From positions 3,472,001-3,536,000 of the forward strand of contig NZ_CP023694.1 of assembly GCF_008705135.1 (NCBI RefSeq): a stretch of DNA of 64,000 bases. Direction: 5' to 3'. Positions within the stretch are counted from its first letter, which is position 1. The number at the start of each line of letters is the position of its first letter. The DNA is from Streptomyces coeruleorubidus. Its GTDB lineage: Bacteria; Actinomycetota; Actinomycetes; Streptomycetales; Streptomycetaceae. The position numbers and the translations under genes are program-made. Shown here piece after piece: positions 1 through 8,060 of this stretch. The notes under the pieces are model-generated. The model was not told where the DNA came from. It searched no databases and saw only the letters and a list, made by a program, of their open reading frames with translations.

Positions 1-371
1 TGAACCGTCATCTCGCCGGTGCGGTGGCCGAGCTGGGCCACGGGGACGGGGTGCTGGTGTGCGACGCGGGCATGCCCATTCCCGACGGCCCCCGGGTGGT
101 GGACCTCGCCTTCCGGGCCGGGGTGCCGGCGTTCGCCGAGGTGCTGGAGGGGCTGCTGGCCGAGCTGGTGGTCGAGGGGGCGACGGCGGCGACGGAGGTA
201 CGGGAAGCGAACCAGGAGGCTTCGGAGCTCCTGGACGGGCACTTCCCGGCACTGGACCTGGTGTCGCACGAGCGGCTCAAGGAGCTGTCGGCCGGGGCCC
301 GGCTGGTGGTCCGCACGGGCGAGGCACGGCCGTACGCGAACGTGCTGCTGAGGTGCGGCGTCTTCTTCTGA
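1..371 (+). CDS. rbsD: D-ribose pyranase RbsD, 5'-truncated by window edge
   Basis: RbsD interconverts the beta-pyranose and beta-furanose forms of D-ribose so that ribokinase receives its substrate. The reading frame is already open at base 3 and reads NRHLAGAVAELGHGD followed by CDAGMPIP, the hallmark N-terminal part of RbsD, including the His of the NRHL motif. It ends in the family-typical LRCGVFF. Only about the first eight residues lie outside the window. An internal GTG at 24 is not the true start because conserved residues precede it. A strong hairpin terminator follows 10 bases after the stop, so rbsD is probably the last gene of a ribose operon lying to the left. Confidence 0.93.
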   Translation, partial: NRHLAGAVAELGHGDGVLVCDAGMPIPDGPRVVDLAFRAGVPAFAEVLEGLLAELVVEGATAATEVREANQEASELLDGHFPALDLVSHERLKELSAGARLVVRTGEARPYANVLLRCGVFF

Positions 372-380
372 CGCGCATCA

Positions 381-410
381 AGGGGGCCCGGTCCGTGGAC
401 CGGGCCCCCT
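381..410 (+). terminator. Hairpin terminator after rbsD
   Basis: Perfect 14-bp inverted repeat (381-394 pairs with 397-410) with a 2-base centre. It lies just downstream of the rbsD stop and is rich in GC. There is no long T tract, as is usual in Streptomyces. Confidence 0.85.
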
Positions 411-571
411 CGGCTTTCCCCTCCCGTCAGAACCCCCGCGATCCCCCCAGATCCCCCTCCAGAAAGTCCTGACGCCATGTACGACCCGCGTGGGGCAGAA
501 AGGGTTGCACGGTCAGGTAAGAATTTCTTGCCGGATTCTTGGCGGATAGCTGAGCAGGATGACTGAGGAGG

Positions 572-1075
572 TCAGCGCGCCGGCCGGGTCAGCACGCGGG
601 TGAGGCCGCCGTCGTCCTCCTCGACGTCCCGGACGTGCGCGAACCCGATCCGGCCGAGCAGGCGCAGCGAGGTCTCGTTCTCGGCGGCGACAGTGGCGTG
701 CACCTCGGTCAGCCCGAGCGTGTCGAAGCCGTACCTGACGAGCGCCTCCGCCAGCTCCGTCCCGAGCCCGCTCCCCCAGACCTCCGGGGCCAGGGCGTAG
801 ACGATCTCGTGACCGTCGACCGCGTCCGTCCGCTTGATCTCCGCGTGCCCGACCAGTCGCCCACCGCGCCGGACCGCCCACACGTCGAACAGGTCCCGGG
901 CGTAGACCTTGGTGAAGATCCGCCCGAACAGGGCCCGGTCGTCCGCCTCGGCGGCGGGGCCGTCACCCATCCACCGGGAGACCCTGGAGTCCTGGAACAG
1001 GGCGACGAAGTCCTCCTCGTCCTCCGGCGTGTAGGCGTCGAGGAGCAGGCGGGCGGTGCGCAGGGTCGGGGGCAT
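572..1075 (-). CDS. GNAT N-acetyltransferase (RimJ/RimL type)
   Basis: Predicted cytosolic acetyl-CoA-dependent N-acetyltransferase. The protein opens with TLRTARLLLDAYTPED, the usual start of RimJ/RimL-like GNATs. It contains an acetyl-CoA loop region (PEVWGSGLGTELAEALVRYGF) and the family-typical NETSLRLLGRIGF near the C-terminus. The substrate cannot be read from the sequence. I chose ATG 1075; an in-frame ATG at 1093 would add six residues, and neither has a clear ribosome binding site. It is followed 56 bases upstream by a second GNAT on the same strand, but the two are not obviously related. Confidence 0.82.
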   Translation of the reverse strand: MPPTLRTARLLLDAYTPEDEEDFVALFQDSRVSRWMGDGPAAEADDRALFGRIFTKVYARDLFDVWAVRRGGRLVGHAEIKRTDAVDGHEIVYALAPEVWGSGLGTELAEALVRYGFDTLGLTEVHATVAAENETSLRLLGRIGFAHVRDVEEDDGGLTRVLTRPAR

Positions 1076-1132
1076 GGGGTTGACGCTAGCCATGGGGGGC
1101 AAGGGGGTGCACCGCATTTTCCCGCGGGACCG

Positions 1133-1846
1133 TCACGGGGTGCGGAAGCCGCGGAACGTCACCTGCTTCCGGCTGGTGAAACCGAGTCGTTCGTAGAGGG
1201 CGATCGCTTCGGTGTTCGCGTCGGCCACGTGCAGGAAGGGGCGTCGGCCTTGGGCCAGGATGCGGGTGACGAGGGCGGTGACCAGGCGGATGGCGTGGCC
1301 TCGCCCGCGTGCCTCGGGGGCGGTGCAGACGGCGCTGATCTCGGTCCATCCCGGAGGCCGGAGCCGCTCGCCCGCCATGGCCACCAGCGTGCCGCCGTCA
1401 CGGACGCCGAGGTAGGTGCCGAGGTCCCGGGTACGCGGCCAGAACGGCCCGGGTCGGGTTCGTGCGGCCAGGTCGAGCATCTCGGGCACATCGGCCTCGC
1501 CCAGTTCGACCACGTCGGTGGCGGTCGCCGCGTGGGCCTCATCGGGCCGGCGGCCGGCGGGCCAGATCATCTGGCGGCCTTCGAGGACGAAAACCGGCTC
1601 CCAGTCCGGCGGTGGGGTCGCCGGGCAGCTGAACATGTCGGCGAACGCGTCCCGGCCGAGGAGCCGTGCGAGATCGGCCCAGTCCGCCGCGTCCGCTTCG
1701 GCGGGCACCGCCGAGAAGGTCGCGACCTCCGGAAGGTAGGTGGCGGCCCGGCCGGCCCGGCGGCCGAGATCCGCGTGGCGGCCGCGCAGCGACTCGCCCA
1801 CCGGGTCGTCGAGTGCCGTGGTGTCACCACTGTCGCCGTTCGTCAT
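1133..1846 (-). CDS. GNAT acetyltransferase (FR47-like), 237 aa
   Basis: GNAT acetyltransferase with a long, divergent N-terminal half and a classical C-terminal catalytic half. The V/I-C-T-PEARGRGHAIRLVTALV stretch is the acetyl-CoA pyrophosphate loop (motif A). HVADANTEAIALYERLGF followed by a terminal aromatic strand matches FR47-like members. ATG 1846 is preceded by GGGAGAGG at a workable distance; the frame stays open upstream to 2146, but that part lies over a non-coding region. Substrate unknown. Confidence 0.82.
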   Translation of the reverse strand: MTNGDSGDTTALDDPVGESLRGRHADLGRRAGRAATYLPEVATFSAVPAEADAADWADLARLLGRDAFADMFSCPATPPPDWEPVFVLEGRQMIWPAGRRPDEAHAATATDVVELGEADVPEMLDLAARTRPGPFWPRTRDLGTYLGVRDGGTLVAMAGERLRPPGWTEISAVCTAPEARGRGHAIRLVTALVTRILAQGRRPFLHVADANTEAIALYERLGFTSRKQVTFRGFRTP

Positions 1847-2026
1847 GGTGCTGTGCCTCTCCCTGTGCGCGGTCGGCCGGTGGTTGACCCGTCCTCGGCG
1901 AGGGCCGTGGCGAAGCCCTCCCGGGAGCGACCGGTGATGAGCCAGGCTATCTTTCGCGTCGTCACAGGTTCGGGGGCAGGGCCCGTCTCGTCGGCCCAAC
2001 GCGGCATCACAGGAAAGGAGTTGGAC

Positions 2027-2188
2027 GTGGACGCGCAGGACACTGCCCGGAGACTGCGGATGATCGGCGACGAGATGGCAGAGCGGTTCTACGAGCGGGC
2101 CGACGTCCTGCGGACGCTGGTGGTGACGCTGCTGGCGGGGCAGCACTCGCTGGTGCCCGGTCCGCCGGGGACGGCGAAGTCCGAGCTC
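2027..2188 (+). pseudogene. MoxR/RavA-type AAA ATPase, N-terminal remnant
   Basis: A GTG at 2027 (or TTG 2021), preceded by GGAAAGGAG, opens a frame that reads RRLRMIGDEMAERFYERAD, then LLAGQHSLVPGPPGTAKSEL. This is the N-terminal helix plus Walker A (GPPGTAKS) of the RavA branch of MoxR AAA+ ATPases. Similarity stops abruptly just after the Walker A motif near 2188. The DNA then runs into the 3' end of the oppositely oriented isomerase gene. The frame itself stays open to 3175 only because it lies antisense to that gene. No Walker B, sensor or VWA partner remains. I infer a deletion that removed about 90 percent of the gene. Confidence 0.72.
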
Positions 2189-2218
2189 AGCGGGAGGGCG
2201 CCGGCGCCCCGCGCCCCG

Positions 2219-3022
2219 TCACGCCGAGTCGTTCAGCAGCCGGTTCAGATGCTCGTGGCCCGCCTTCAGCAGGCCGGGCAGTTCGGGAGCCGACTCGTAC
2301 CAGCGCTTCTCGTACTCCCAGCACAGCCAGCCGTCCCAGCCGTGCCGGGAGAGGACCTCCACGCACTCGGCCAGCGGCAGGACACCGGCGCCGAGCGGCA
2401 GCGGGGTGGTGTCCTCGGCGGAGGCGATGTCCTTGACCTGGACGTAGCCGAGGTGCGGGGAGAGCGCCGCGTAGGTCTCCGAGGGCTGTTCGCCGCCCAG
2501 CCAGGTGTGCATCACGTCCCACAGCGCGCCCACCTGGCGGTGGCCGACCAGCCCGAGGACGCGCATCGCGTCGGCGGCGGTGCGGTGCGAGTCGTGGGTC
2601 TCCAGGAGGATGCGCACGCCCAGGTCGTTCGCGTGCTCGGCGGCCGTGCCCAGCCGCCGGGCGGCCGTGGCGTCGGCCTCCTCGGGGGTCTGGACGTCCA
2701 GGTCGCCGCCGGGGAAGACCCGGATGTACGGGGCGCCGAGGTCGCGGGCCAGGTCGAGGAGGGAGCGGATCTCGGCCAGGACGGGTTCGTCGTCGCCCGG
2801 CGCGGCGACGCGCGCGTAGCCCGCCAGGCCCAGGATCTCTACGCCCGACCCCTTGAACTCGGCCGCGACATCGGCCCGCTCGGCGGAGCCGAGGCCGGGG
2901 TGGACCGGTTCCTCGGGGTGGGCGCGCAGTTCCACGCCGTGGTAGCCGTGGGCGGTGGCGAGCCGCAGGACGTCGGGCAGGGGCAGGCCGGGGACACCGA
3001 GGGTGGAGAACGCCAGCTTCAT
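2219..3022 (-). CDS. Sugar phosphate isomerase/epimerase family (xylose-isomerase-like TIM barrel)
   Basis: 267-residue AP-endonuclease-2/xylose-isomerase-like TIM barrel, the fold of hydroxypyruvate isomerase and inosose dehydratase. It opens MKLAFSTLGVPGLPL with HGYHGVELRAHPE (strand 2). Metal-ligand-like positions follow: LLETHDSH (residue E of strand 5), GALWDVMHTW (D/H of strand 6), VQVKDIA (strand 7) and CWEYEKRW (E of strand 8). No signal peptide, so cytosolic. ATG 3022 is the first start giving the conserved beta-1. Substrate unknown. It ends 31 bases from a MoxR ATPase remnant of opposite polarity. Confidence 0.85.
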   Translation of the reverse strand: MKLAFSTLGVPGLPLPDVLRLATAHGYHGVELRAHPEEPVHPGLGSAERADVAAEFKGSGVEILGLAGYARVAAPGDDEPVLAEIRSLLDLARDLGAPYIRVFPGGDLDVQTPEEADATAARRLGTAAEHANDLGVRILLETHDSHRTAADAMRVLGLVGHRQVGALWDVMHTWLGGEQPSETYAALSPHLGYVQVKDIASAEDTTPLPLGAGVLPLAECVEVLSRHGWDGWLCWEYEKRWYESAPELPGLLKAGHEHLNRLLNDSA

Positions 3023-3066
3023 GTGGACGGACCCTACCCGGCACCCCCGCCGGCGACTCCCCTTCG

Positions 3067-3999
3067 TCACTCGGGTGTTGCGAGAAGATCCAGTCGCCAG
3101 TCCTGCCCGACCAGGTCCTGGCCGAAGGAGCGGTGCGGTTTCTCCGCGACGAGGACGAAGCCGTGGCGCTGGTAGATGCGGCGGGCCGCGGCGAGGACGT
3201 CGTTGGTCCACAGGACCACCTCGCGGTACCCGGCCTCGCGCGCGAAGGCGACGACGGCCCCGACCAGCCGGTCCCCGATGCCCAGGCCGCGCGCGTCCGG
3301 CTCGACGAGCAGCAGCCGGAGCCGGGCGGCACCCGGTGCGTCGTCCCGTACGCACATCACGCACCCCACCGGCCGGCCGTCCAGCTCGGCGATCCACGTC
3401 CGCTCCAGATGGGGGTCGTGGTCCTCGCCGTACTCGGCGACGATCCGGGCGACCAGGCCCTCGTAGTCGAGGTTGAAGCCGTACTCGGCCGCGTACAGCG
3501 CGGCGTTGCGCTGCACGATCCAGCCGAGGTCGCCGGGGGCGGGGTCGCGCAGGACGACGTCCTCGGGACGCGGCGCCCGGCCCTCGCCCAGAATCTCCCG
3601 GACGGTCCGCATCGCCTCCGCCAGCCGCGGCCGGTCCTCGGCGCGCACGGTGTCCAGCAGCGCCCCGACCGTCTCGCGCGCCCGCTCGTCGAGGAGCGCG
3701 GCTGCCTCCCGGCCGCGCCCGGTGAGGGCGACACTGCGGCGGCGCGGATCCGTCTCGGACGGCCCGCGCTCGACCAGCCCGTCCTCCTCGAACCTGTTCA
3801 GGATGCGGCTCAGGTACCCGGCGTCCAGGTGAAGCTGGGCCCGCAGGTCGGCGGCGTCCGTACGCGGCGCGTGGGCGAGCTCGTAGAGCACGCGGGACTC
3901 GGTGAGGGTGTAGGGGGCGTAGAGGTGACGGCCGTAGTCGAGCGCGCCGATCACGTTCGTGTAGAAGCGGTTGAAGGAGCGGATGTCCTGGACGGTCAT
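3067..3999 (-). CDS. Bifunctional MarR-type HTH / GNAT acetyltransferase
   Basis: About 310 residues. Residues 1-145 form a MarR-type winged helix domain (ESRVLYELAH, DAGYLSRILNRFEEDGLVER, and the wing DPRRRSVALTGRGR). Residues about 150-310 form a GNAT domain (LLLVEPDARGLGIGDRLV is the acetyl-CoA loop; ARRIYQRHGFVLV is the C-terminal motif). Such fusions are a known actinobacterial and proteobacterial arrangement, but their ligands and substrates are mostly unknown. ATG 3999 has GGGGGT upstream; a GTG six bases earlier is an alternative. A perfect short palindrome lies 20 bases upstream, consistent with autoregulation. Confidence 0.85.
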   Translation of the reverse strand: MTVQDIRSFNRFYTNVIGALDYGRHLYAPYTLTESRVLYELAHAPRTDAADLRAQLHLDAGYLSRILNRFEEDGLVERGPSETDPRRRSVALTGRGREAAALLDERARETVGALLDTVRAEDRPRLAEAMRTVREILGEGRAPRPEDVVLRDPAPGDLGWIVQRNAALYAAEYGFNLDYEGLVARIVAEYGEDHDPHLERTWIAELDGRPVGCVMCVRDDAPGAARLRLLLVEPDARGLGIGDRLVGAVVAFAREAGYREVVLWTNDVLAAARRIYQRHGFVLVAEKPHRSFGQDLVGQDWRLDLLATPE

Positions 4000-4018
4000 G
4001 GCCACGACCCCCGATGCT

Positions 4019-4029
4019 TGACTCAGTCA
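4019..4029. promoter_or_regulatory. Candidate MarR operator
   Basis: TGACTCAGTCA is a perfect 5-bp inverted repeat around one central base, extended on the left by another T. It is 20 bases upstream of the MarR-GNAT start. MarR-family sites are typically short palindromes placed like this. Assignment to this protein is inference. Confidence 0.45.
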
Positions 4030-4072
4030 GAGATTCCGGTGGGTCGAGCCTAGACGTCCAGGACCTCCGGGA

Positions 4073-4669
4073 CTAGCCCTCGGTGGCCGGCCGGTAGACG
4101 CACACCTGCGCGCCGGTCTTGGCGGTGGTCGTCGAGACCAGCTCCATCGGGCGCTTGCCACCGTCGTCGGGAAAGATCGTCTTGCCGCCGCCCAGCAGCA
4201 CCGGCATGACGATGAGCTGGAGCTCGTCGACCAGGCCCTCGGACAGCAGCGTGCGCACGAGCGTCGGGCTGCCCATCATCGCGAGGTCGCCGCCCTCGGT
4301 CTCGCGCAGTTCCCGGATGCGGGCGACGGCCTGGTCGCCGGGGATGAGCGAGGTGTTGTTCCAGGTGAGGTCGGCCTCGCCGAGCGTGCTGGAGACGACG
4401 TACTTCTTGAGGGCGTTCATCCGGTCGGCGAACGGGTCCCCGGCCCGCTCGGGCCAGGCGCCCGCCATCGTCTGCCACGTACGCCGCCCGAACAGCAGCG
4501 CCCCGGCCCCGGCCAGCCCCGCGTCGAAGGCGCCGCCCAGCACCTCCTCGTCGAAGTACGGATGCGACCACCCGCCGTGCGCGAAGCCGCCGTCGGTGTC
4601 CTCCTGCGGCCCGCCCGGAGCCTGCACGACGCCGTCCAGGCTGATGAACTCGGTGATGACGATGCGCAT
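4073..4669 (-). CDS. Dihydrofolate reductase-family (RibD C-terminal-like) protein
   Basis: 198-residue cytosolic oxidoreductase-like protein. It starts MRIVITEFISLDGVVQAPGG and contains ALLFGRRTWQTMAGAWPE and DLAMMGSPTLVRTLL, then ELQLIVMPVLLGGGKTIF. All are signatures of the RibD C-terminal/DHFR-like family that binds NADPH. The physiological substrate is not known for this branch. ATG 4669 has GGAGTGAG upstream. The gene is divergent from the methyltransferase at 4837. Confidence 0.88.
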   Translation of the reverse strand: MRIVITEFISLDGVVQAPGGPQEDTDGGFAHGGWSHPYFDEEVLGGAFDAGLAGAGALLFGRRTWQTMAGAWPERAGDPFADRMNALKKYVVSSTLGEADLTWNNTSLIPGDQAVARIRELRETEGGDLAMMGSPTLVRTLLSEGLVDELQLIVMPVLLGGGKTIFPDDGGKRPMELVSTTTAKTGAQVCVYRPATEG

Positions 4670-4836
4670 GGGACTCACTCCGCTTTTCTCGTGCGTGCGA
4701 TGACGGCTTTCGTGCGATGACGGCACTACAGACCCGGGCAGGACGCGAAACTCATCGCCGGTGGGGTCCGTATGTCACGTCACGCCCGCGGCGAACACCT
4801 CCGCACGGCCGGCGGAAGGGGATTAGCGTTCGGGAC

Positions 4837-5517
4837 ATGGTGTCCTCGAAGGCGACGGCCGTATACGACGAACACGCCGATTGGTACAACGCGTTGATGT
4901 CACCGACCGGCGGCGGCGACTACATCCGCCGTGTCCACGCCACCCTCGGCGACCTGCTCGGCCCCGGCGACGGGCGCACCTGCCTCGACGTCTGCTGCGG
5001 CACCGGCGCCCACGCGTCCGCCGTCGCCGGCCTCGGCTGGACGCCCGTCGGCGTGGACCTCTCCCGCAACCAGCTCCGCCACGCCGCCCACCGCCTGCCC
5101 GTGGCCGTCGCCGACGCGACCGCCCTGCCCCTGGCCGACGGCTCGGTGCCCGCCGCGGTGTGCGTCCTGGCCAGCACGGACGTGCCCGACTACCCGGCCG
5201 TCCTGCGCGAGATCGCCCGCGTACTGGCCCCCGGCGGCCGCTTCGTCCACCTGGGAGTGCACCCCTGCTTCGTCGGCGCCTTCGCCGACCGCAGGGACGC
5301 GTCGAGGACCGTCATCGACTCCCGCTACACCGACCGGTCCCACACCTTCGCCTCCTGGAACACCACCGGCGTCCGCGCCCGCCTCGGCGCCTGGCACGTC
5401 CCGCTGTCCGACCTGCTCAACGGGGCGGCGGCAGCGGGGCTGCGCATCGAGCGGACGGCGGAGGCGGGGCCGGACGGGGTGCCGGATCTGTTCGGGTTCC
5501 TCGGGGTGAAGGCGTAG
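4837..5517 (+). CDS. Class I SAM-dependent methyltransferase
   Basis: 226 residues with a Rossmann-type methyltransferase core. Motif I is LDVCCGTGAHASAVAGLG, motif II is PVGVDLSRNQLRHA, then VAVADATALPLADGSV and the post-core LREIARVLAPGGRFVHLGVHPCF. The N-terminus (YDEHADWYNALM) resembles ubiquinone/menaquinone-type and small-molecule methyltransferases. Substrate unknown. Upstream in-frame starts exist to 4717, but homology begins at ATG 4837. GGAAGGGG lies rather far (about 16 bases) from it, so translation may be weak or leaderless. Confidence 0.85.
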   Translation: MVSSKATAVYDEHADWYNALMSPTGGGDYIRRVHATLGDLLGPGDGRTCLDVCCGTGAHASAVAGLGWTPVGVDLSRNQLRHAAHRLPVAVADATALPLADGSVPAAVCVLASTDVPDYPAVLREIARVLAPGGRFVHLGVHPCFVGAFADRRDASRTVIDSRYTDRSHTFASWNTTGVRARLGAWHVPLSDLLNGAAAAGLRIERTAEAGPDGVPDLFGFLGVKA

Positions 5518-5549
5518 TTGCCCGTGGTGTGGGGGCAGCAGCGCCAAGG

Positions 5550-6599
5550 TCAGGAAACCCGCGGCACCCCGGAAGACCCCCGCACCATCAACTCGCCCCG
5601 CACCGACGCGATCCCCCCGGGCGGCGCCTCCTCCCGCCCCATCGCGATCCGCCCGGCACGCGCTCCGGCCTCCGCCAAGGGCAACCGCACGGTCGTCAGC
5701 GAAGGCACCGCGTCGATGCTGAACGGCAGGTCGTCGAAACCGGCCACCGACACGTCCTCCGGAATCCGCAGCCCGGAGTCGCGCAGCGCCGCACACGCCC
5801 CGAGCGCGACGGAGTCGTTCGCGGCGACGACCGCCGTCAGCGACGGGTCGCGCCGCAGCAGTTCCAGCGTCGCCTCGTAGCCGGACCGCCGGTCGTACCG
5901 CCCGTGCACCGTCCACCGGGGGTCCTCCTCGATGCCGTGCGCGGCGAGCGCGGCCCGGTGCCCCTCCAGCCGGTGCCGGGTCGTCGTCCGTTCCTCCGGG
6001 CCCGCGATGTAACCGAGCCGCCGGTGCCCGAGCCCGATGAGGTGCTCGGTGAGTTCCTGCCCGCCGCCGCGGTTGTCGAAGGTGAGCGCGATCGCCCCGG
6101 TCTCCGGCGCCGGCGGACGTCCGCACAGGACGACCCGCGTCCCGGCGTCGGCCAGCTTCCGCACCTTGCTGTCCATCGCCGCCTGGTGCGCCGCGTCCTC
6201 GATCGCCCCGCCGGTCAGCACCACGGCCGCCGCCCGCTGCCGCTGCAACAGCGTGAGATAGGTCAGCTCCCGCTCGGGAGAGCCGCCGGTGTTGCAGACC
6301 ACCGCGAGTCTCTCCCCGCCCGCGCGGCCGCCCGGGCCGCCGATCTCGGCCTGGATCGCACTCGCCATGATTCCGAAGAACGGGTCGGCGATGTCGTTCA
6401 CCAGGATCCCGACCAGGTCGGAGGTGGCGGCGGCCAGAGCGCTCGCGGGCCCGTTGAGCACGTAGTCCAGCTCGTCCACGGCCTTCAGCACCCGCTCCCG
6501 GGTGGAGGCGGCCACGGGGTAGTTCCCGTTCAGCACGCGCGACACCGTCGCGGGCGAGACCTGCGCGCGGGCCGCCACGTCCGCCAGGGTCACCGTCAT
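5550..6599 (-). CDS. LacI-family transcriptional repressor
   Basis: 349 residues. The N-terminal HTH reads TLADVAARAQVSPATVSRVLNG with the YVLN hinge helix variant, followed by a periplasmic-binding-protein-like sensor domain (DLVGILVNDIADPFFG, GHRRLGYIAGPEE, AANDSVALGACAALRDSG, VAGFDDLPFS). ATG 6599 is preceded by AGGACGACGAG. The gene is divergent from a three-gene sugar-type operon starting at 6909, with a LacI-like palindrome between them at 6805-6818. It most likely represses that operon in the absence of its pathway sugar. Confidence 0.92.
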   Translation of the reverse strand: MTVTLADVAARAQVSPATVSRVLNGNYPVAASTRERVLKAVDELDYVLNGPASALAAATSDLVGILVNDIADPFFGIMASAIQAEIGGPGGRAGGERLAVVCNTGGSPERELTYLTLLQRQRAAAVVLTGGAIEDAAHQAAMDSKVRKLADAGTRVVLCGRPPAPETGAIALTFDNRGGGQELTEHLIGLGHRRLGYIAGPEERTTTRHRLEGHRAALAAHGIEEDPRWTVHGRYDRRSGYEATLELLRRDPSLTAVVAANDSVALGACAALRDSGLRIPEDVSVAGFDDLPFSIDAVPSLTTVRLPLAEAGARAGRIAMGREEAPPGGIASVRGELMVRGSSGVPRVS

Positions 6600-6804
6600 C
6601 TCGTCGTCCTCCGGTCGCGCATCTCGTCGTCCGCCCTCGTCGCCCTCGTACACATACAGACCTGTGACCTTGGTTCCGGCAGGCCGAGGCCTTGTTCCGA
6701 GCAGACCTTAAGCCCCCGGCCCCGGGTTGTTCGCCCCCTCGAACAACTCGTCCTGGTCACGGTCTTGTCCGGACCGCGGTTCAGAGGCTAGCTTCTTCAT
6801 GTAT

Positions 6805-6818
6805 AGAAAGCGCTTGCT
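6805..6818. promoter_or_regulatory. LacI-type operator upstream of the 6909 operon
   Basis: AGAAAGCGCTTGCT has a perfect AAGCGCTT core with further outer matches (AG/CT). It has the central-CG palindrome layout typical of LacI-family sites. It lies about 90 bases upstream of the operon start and about 205 bases upstream of the repressor start. Confidence 0.65.
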
Positions 6819-6908
6819 GTAACGCTCACCAGTCCACAGGCGGCTCACCGGTCCGCCAGGGAAGGGTGGGGCGTACGCGGCGCGACGACCGCGTACGAAG
6901 GGAACGAC

Positions 6909-8060
6909 GTGACACGCAAGACGGTGCGTATCGCCATGAACGGCGTGACCGGGCGCATGGGCTACCGCCAGCACCTGGTCCGCTCCATCCTCGCCCTCCG
7001 TGAGCAGGGCGGCCTCGACCTCGGCGACGGCACCGTGCTGTGGCCCGAGCCGATCCTGGTCGGCCGCCGTGAGCACGCGCTCAAGGCGCTGGCCGAGCGG
7101 CACGGGCTGGAGCACGTCTCGACCGACCTGGACGCGGTCCTCGCCGACGAGACGGTGGACATCTACTTCGACTCCCAGGTCACCTCCGCCCGCGAGGAGG
7201 CGCTCAAGAAGGCCATCGCGGCCGGCAAGCACATCTACACCGAGAAGCCCACGGCCACCGGCCTCGACGGCGCCCTGGACCTCGCCCGGCTGGCGAACGA
7301 GGCCGGCATCAAGCACGGCGTCGTCCAGGACAAGCTCTTCCTCCCCGGCCTGCTCAAGCTGAAGCGCCTCATCGACGGCGGCTTCTTCGGCCGGATCCTG
7401 TCCGTGCGCGGCGAGTTCGGCTACTGGGTCTTCGAGGGCGACTGGCAGGCCGCCCAGCGCCCGTCCTGGAACTACCGGGCCGAGGACGGCGGCGGCATCG
7501 TCGTCGACATGTTCCCGCACTGGGAGTACGTGCTTCACGAGCTGTTCGGCCGCGTGAAGTCCGTCCAGGCCATCGCCACCACGCACATCCCGCAGCGCTG
7601 GGACGAGAACGGCAAGCCCTACGACGCCACCGCCGACGACGCCGCGTACGGAATCTTCGAGCTGGAGGGCGGCGCCATCGCCCAGATCAACTCGAGCTGG
7701 GCCGTGCGCGTCAACCGCGACGAGCTCGTCGAGTTCCAGGTCGACGGCACCGAGGGCTCGGCCGTCGCCGGCCTGCGCAACTGCCGCGTCCAGCACCGCT
7801 CGGCCACGCCCAAGCCCGTCTGGAACCCGGACATCCCCGCCACCGAGGTCTTCCGCGACCAGTGGCAGGAGATCCCGGACAACGCCGAGTTCGACAACGG
7901 CTTCAAGGCGCAGTGGGAGCTGTTCCTCAGGCACGTCTACGCCGACGCCCCCTACCACTGGGACCTGCTGGCCGGCGCCCGTGGTGTCCAGCTCGCCGAG
8001 CTGGGCCTGAAGTCCTCGGCCGAGGGCCGCCGTATCGACGTACCGGAGATCCAGCCGTGA
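6909..8060 (+). CDS. Gfo/Idh/MocA-family NAD(P)-dependent dehydrogenase
   Basis: 383-residue oxidoreductase. The Rossmann start is VRIAMNGVTGRMGYRQHLV (a GxxGxMG variant of the nucleotide loop), and the signature HIYTEKPTATGLDGALDLARLA contains the EKP motif of the Gfo/Idh/MocA family. DGGGIVVDMFPHWEYVLHELFG contains the conserved D..H catalytic region. GTG 6909 follows AAGGGA. It is the first gene of an operon with 4-base stop/start overlaps to the next two genes. It presumably oxidises a sugar, sugar acid or cyclitol; the substrate is unknown. Confidence 0.9.
   Translation: MTRKTVRIAMNGVTGRMGYRQHLVRSILALREQGGLDLGDGTVLWPEPILVGRREHALKALAERHGLEHVSTDLDAVLADETVDIYFDSQVTSAREEALKKAIAAGKHIYTEKPTATGLDGALDLARLANEAGIKHGVVQDKLFLPGLLKLKRLIDGGFFGRILSVRGEFGYWVFEGDWQAAQRPSWNYRAEDGGGIVVDMFPHWEYVLHELFGRVKSVQAIATTHIPQRWDENGKPYDATADDAAYGIFELEGGAIAQINSSWAVRVNRDELVEFQVDGTEGSAVAGLRNCRVQHRSATPKPVWNPDIPATEVFRDQWQEIPDNAEFDNGFKAQWELFLRHVYADAPYHWDLLAGARGVQLAELGLKSSAEGRRIDVPEIQP

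Noticed and set aside
635..3175. Very long plus-strand open frame (846 codons)
   Set aside because: It is antisense to two acetyltransferase genes and an isomerase; only 2027-2188 has real homology (MoxR remnant).
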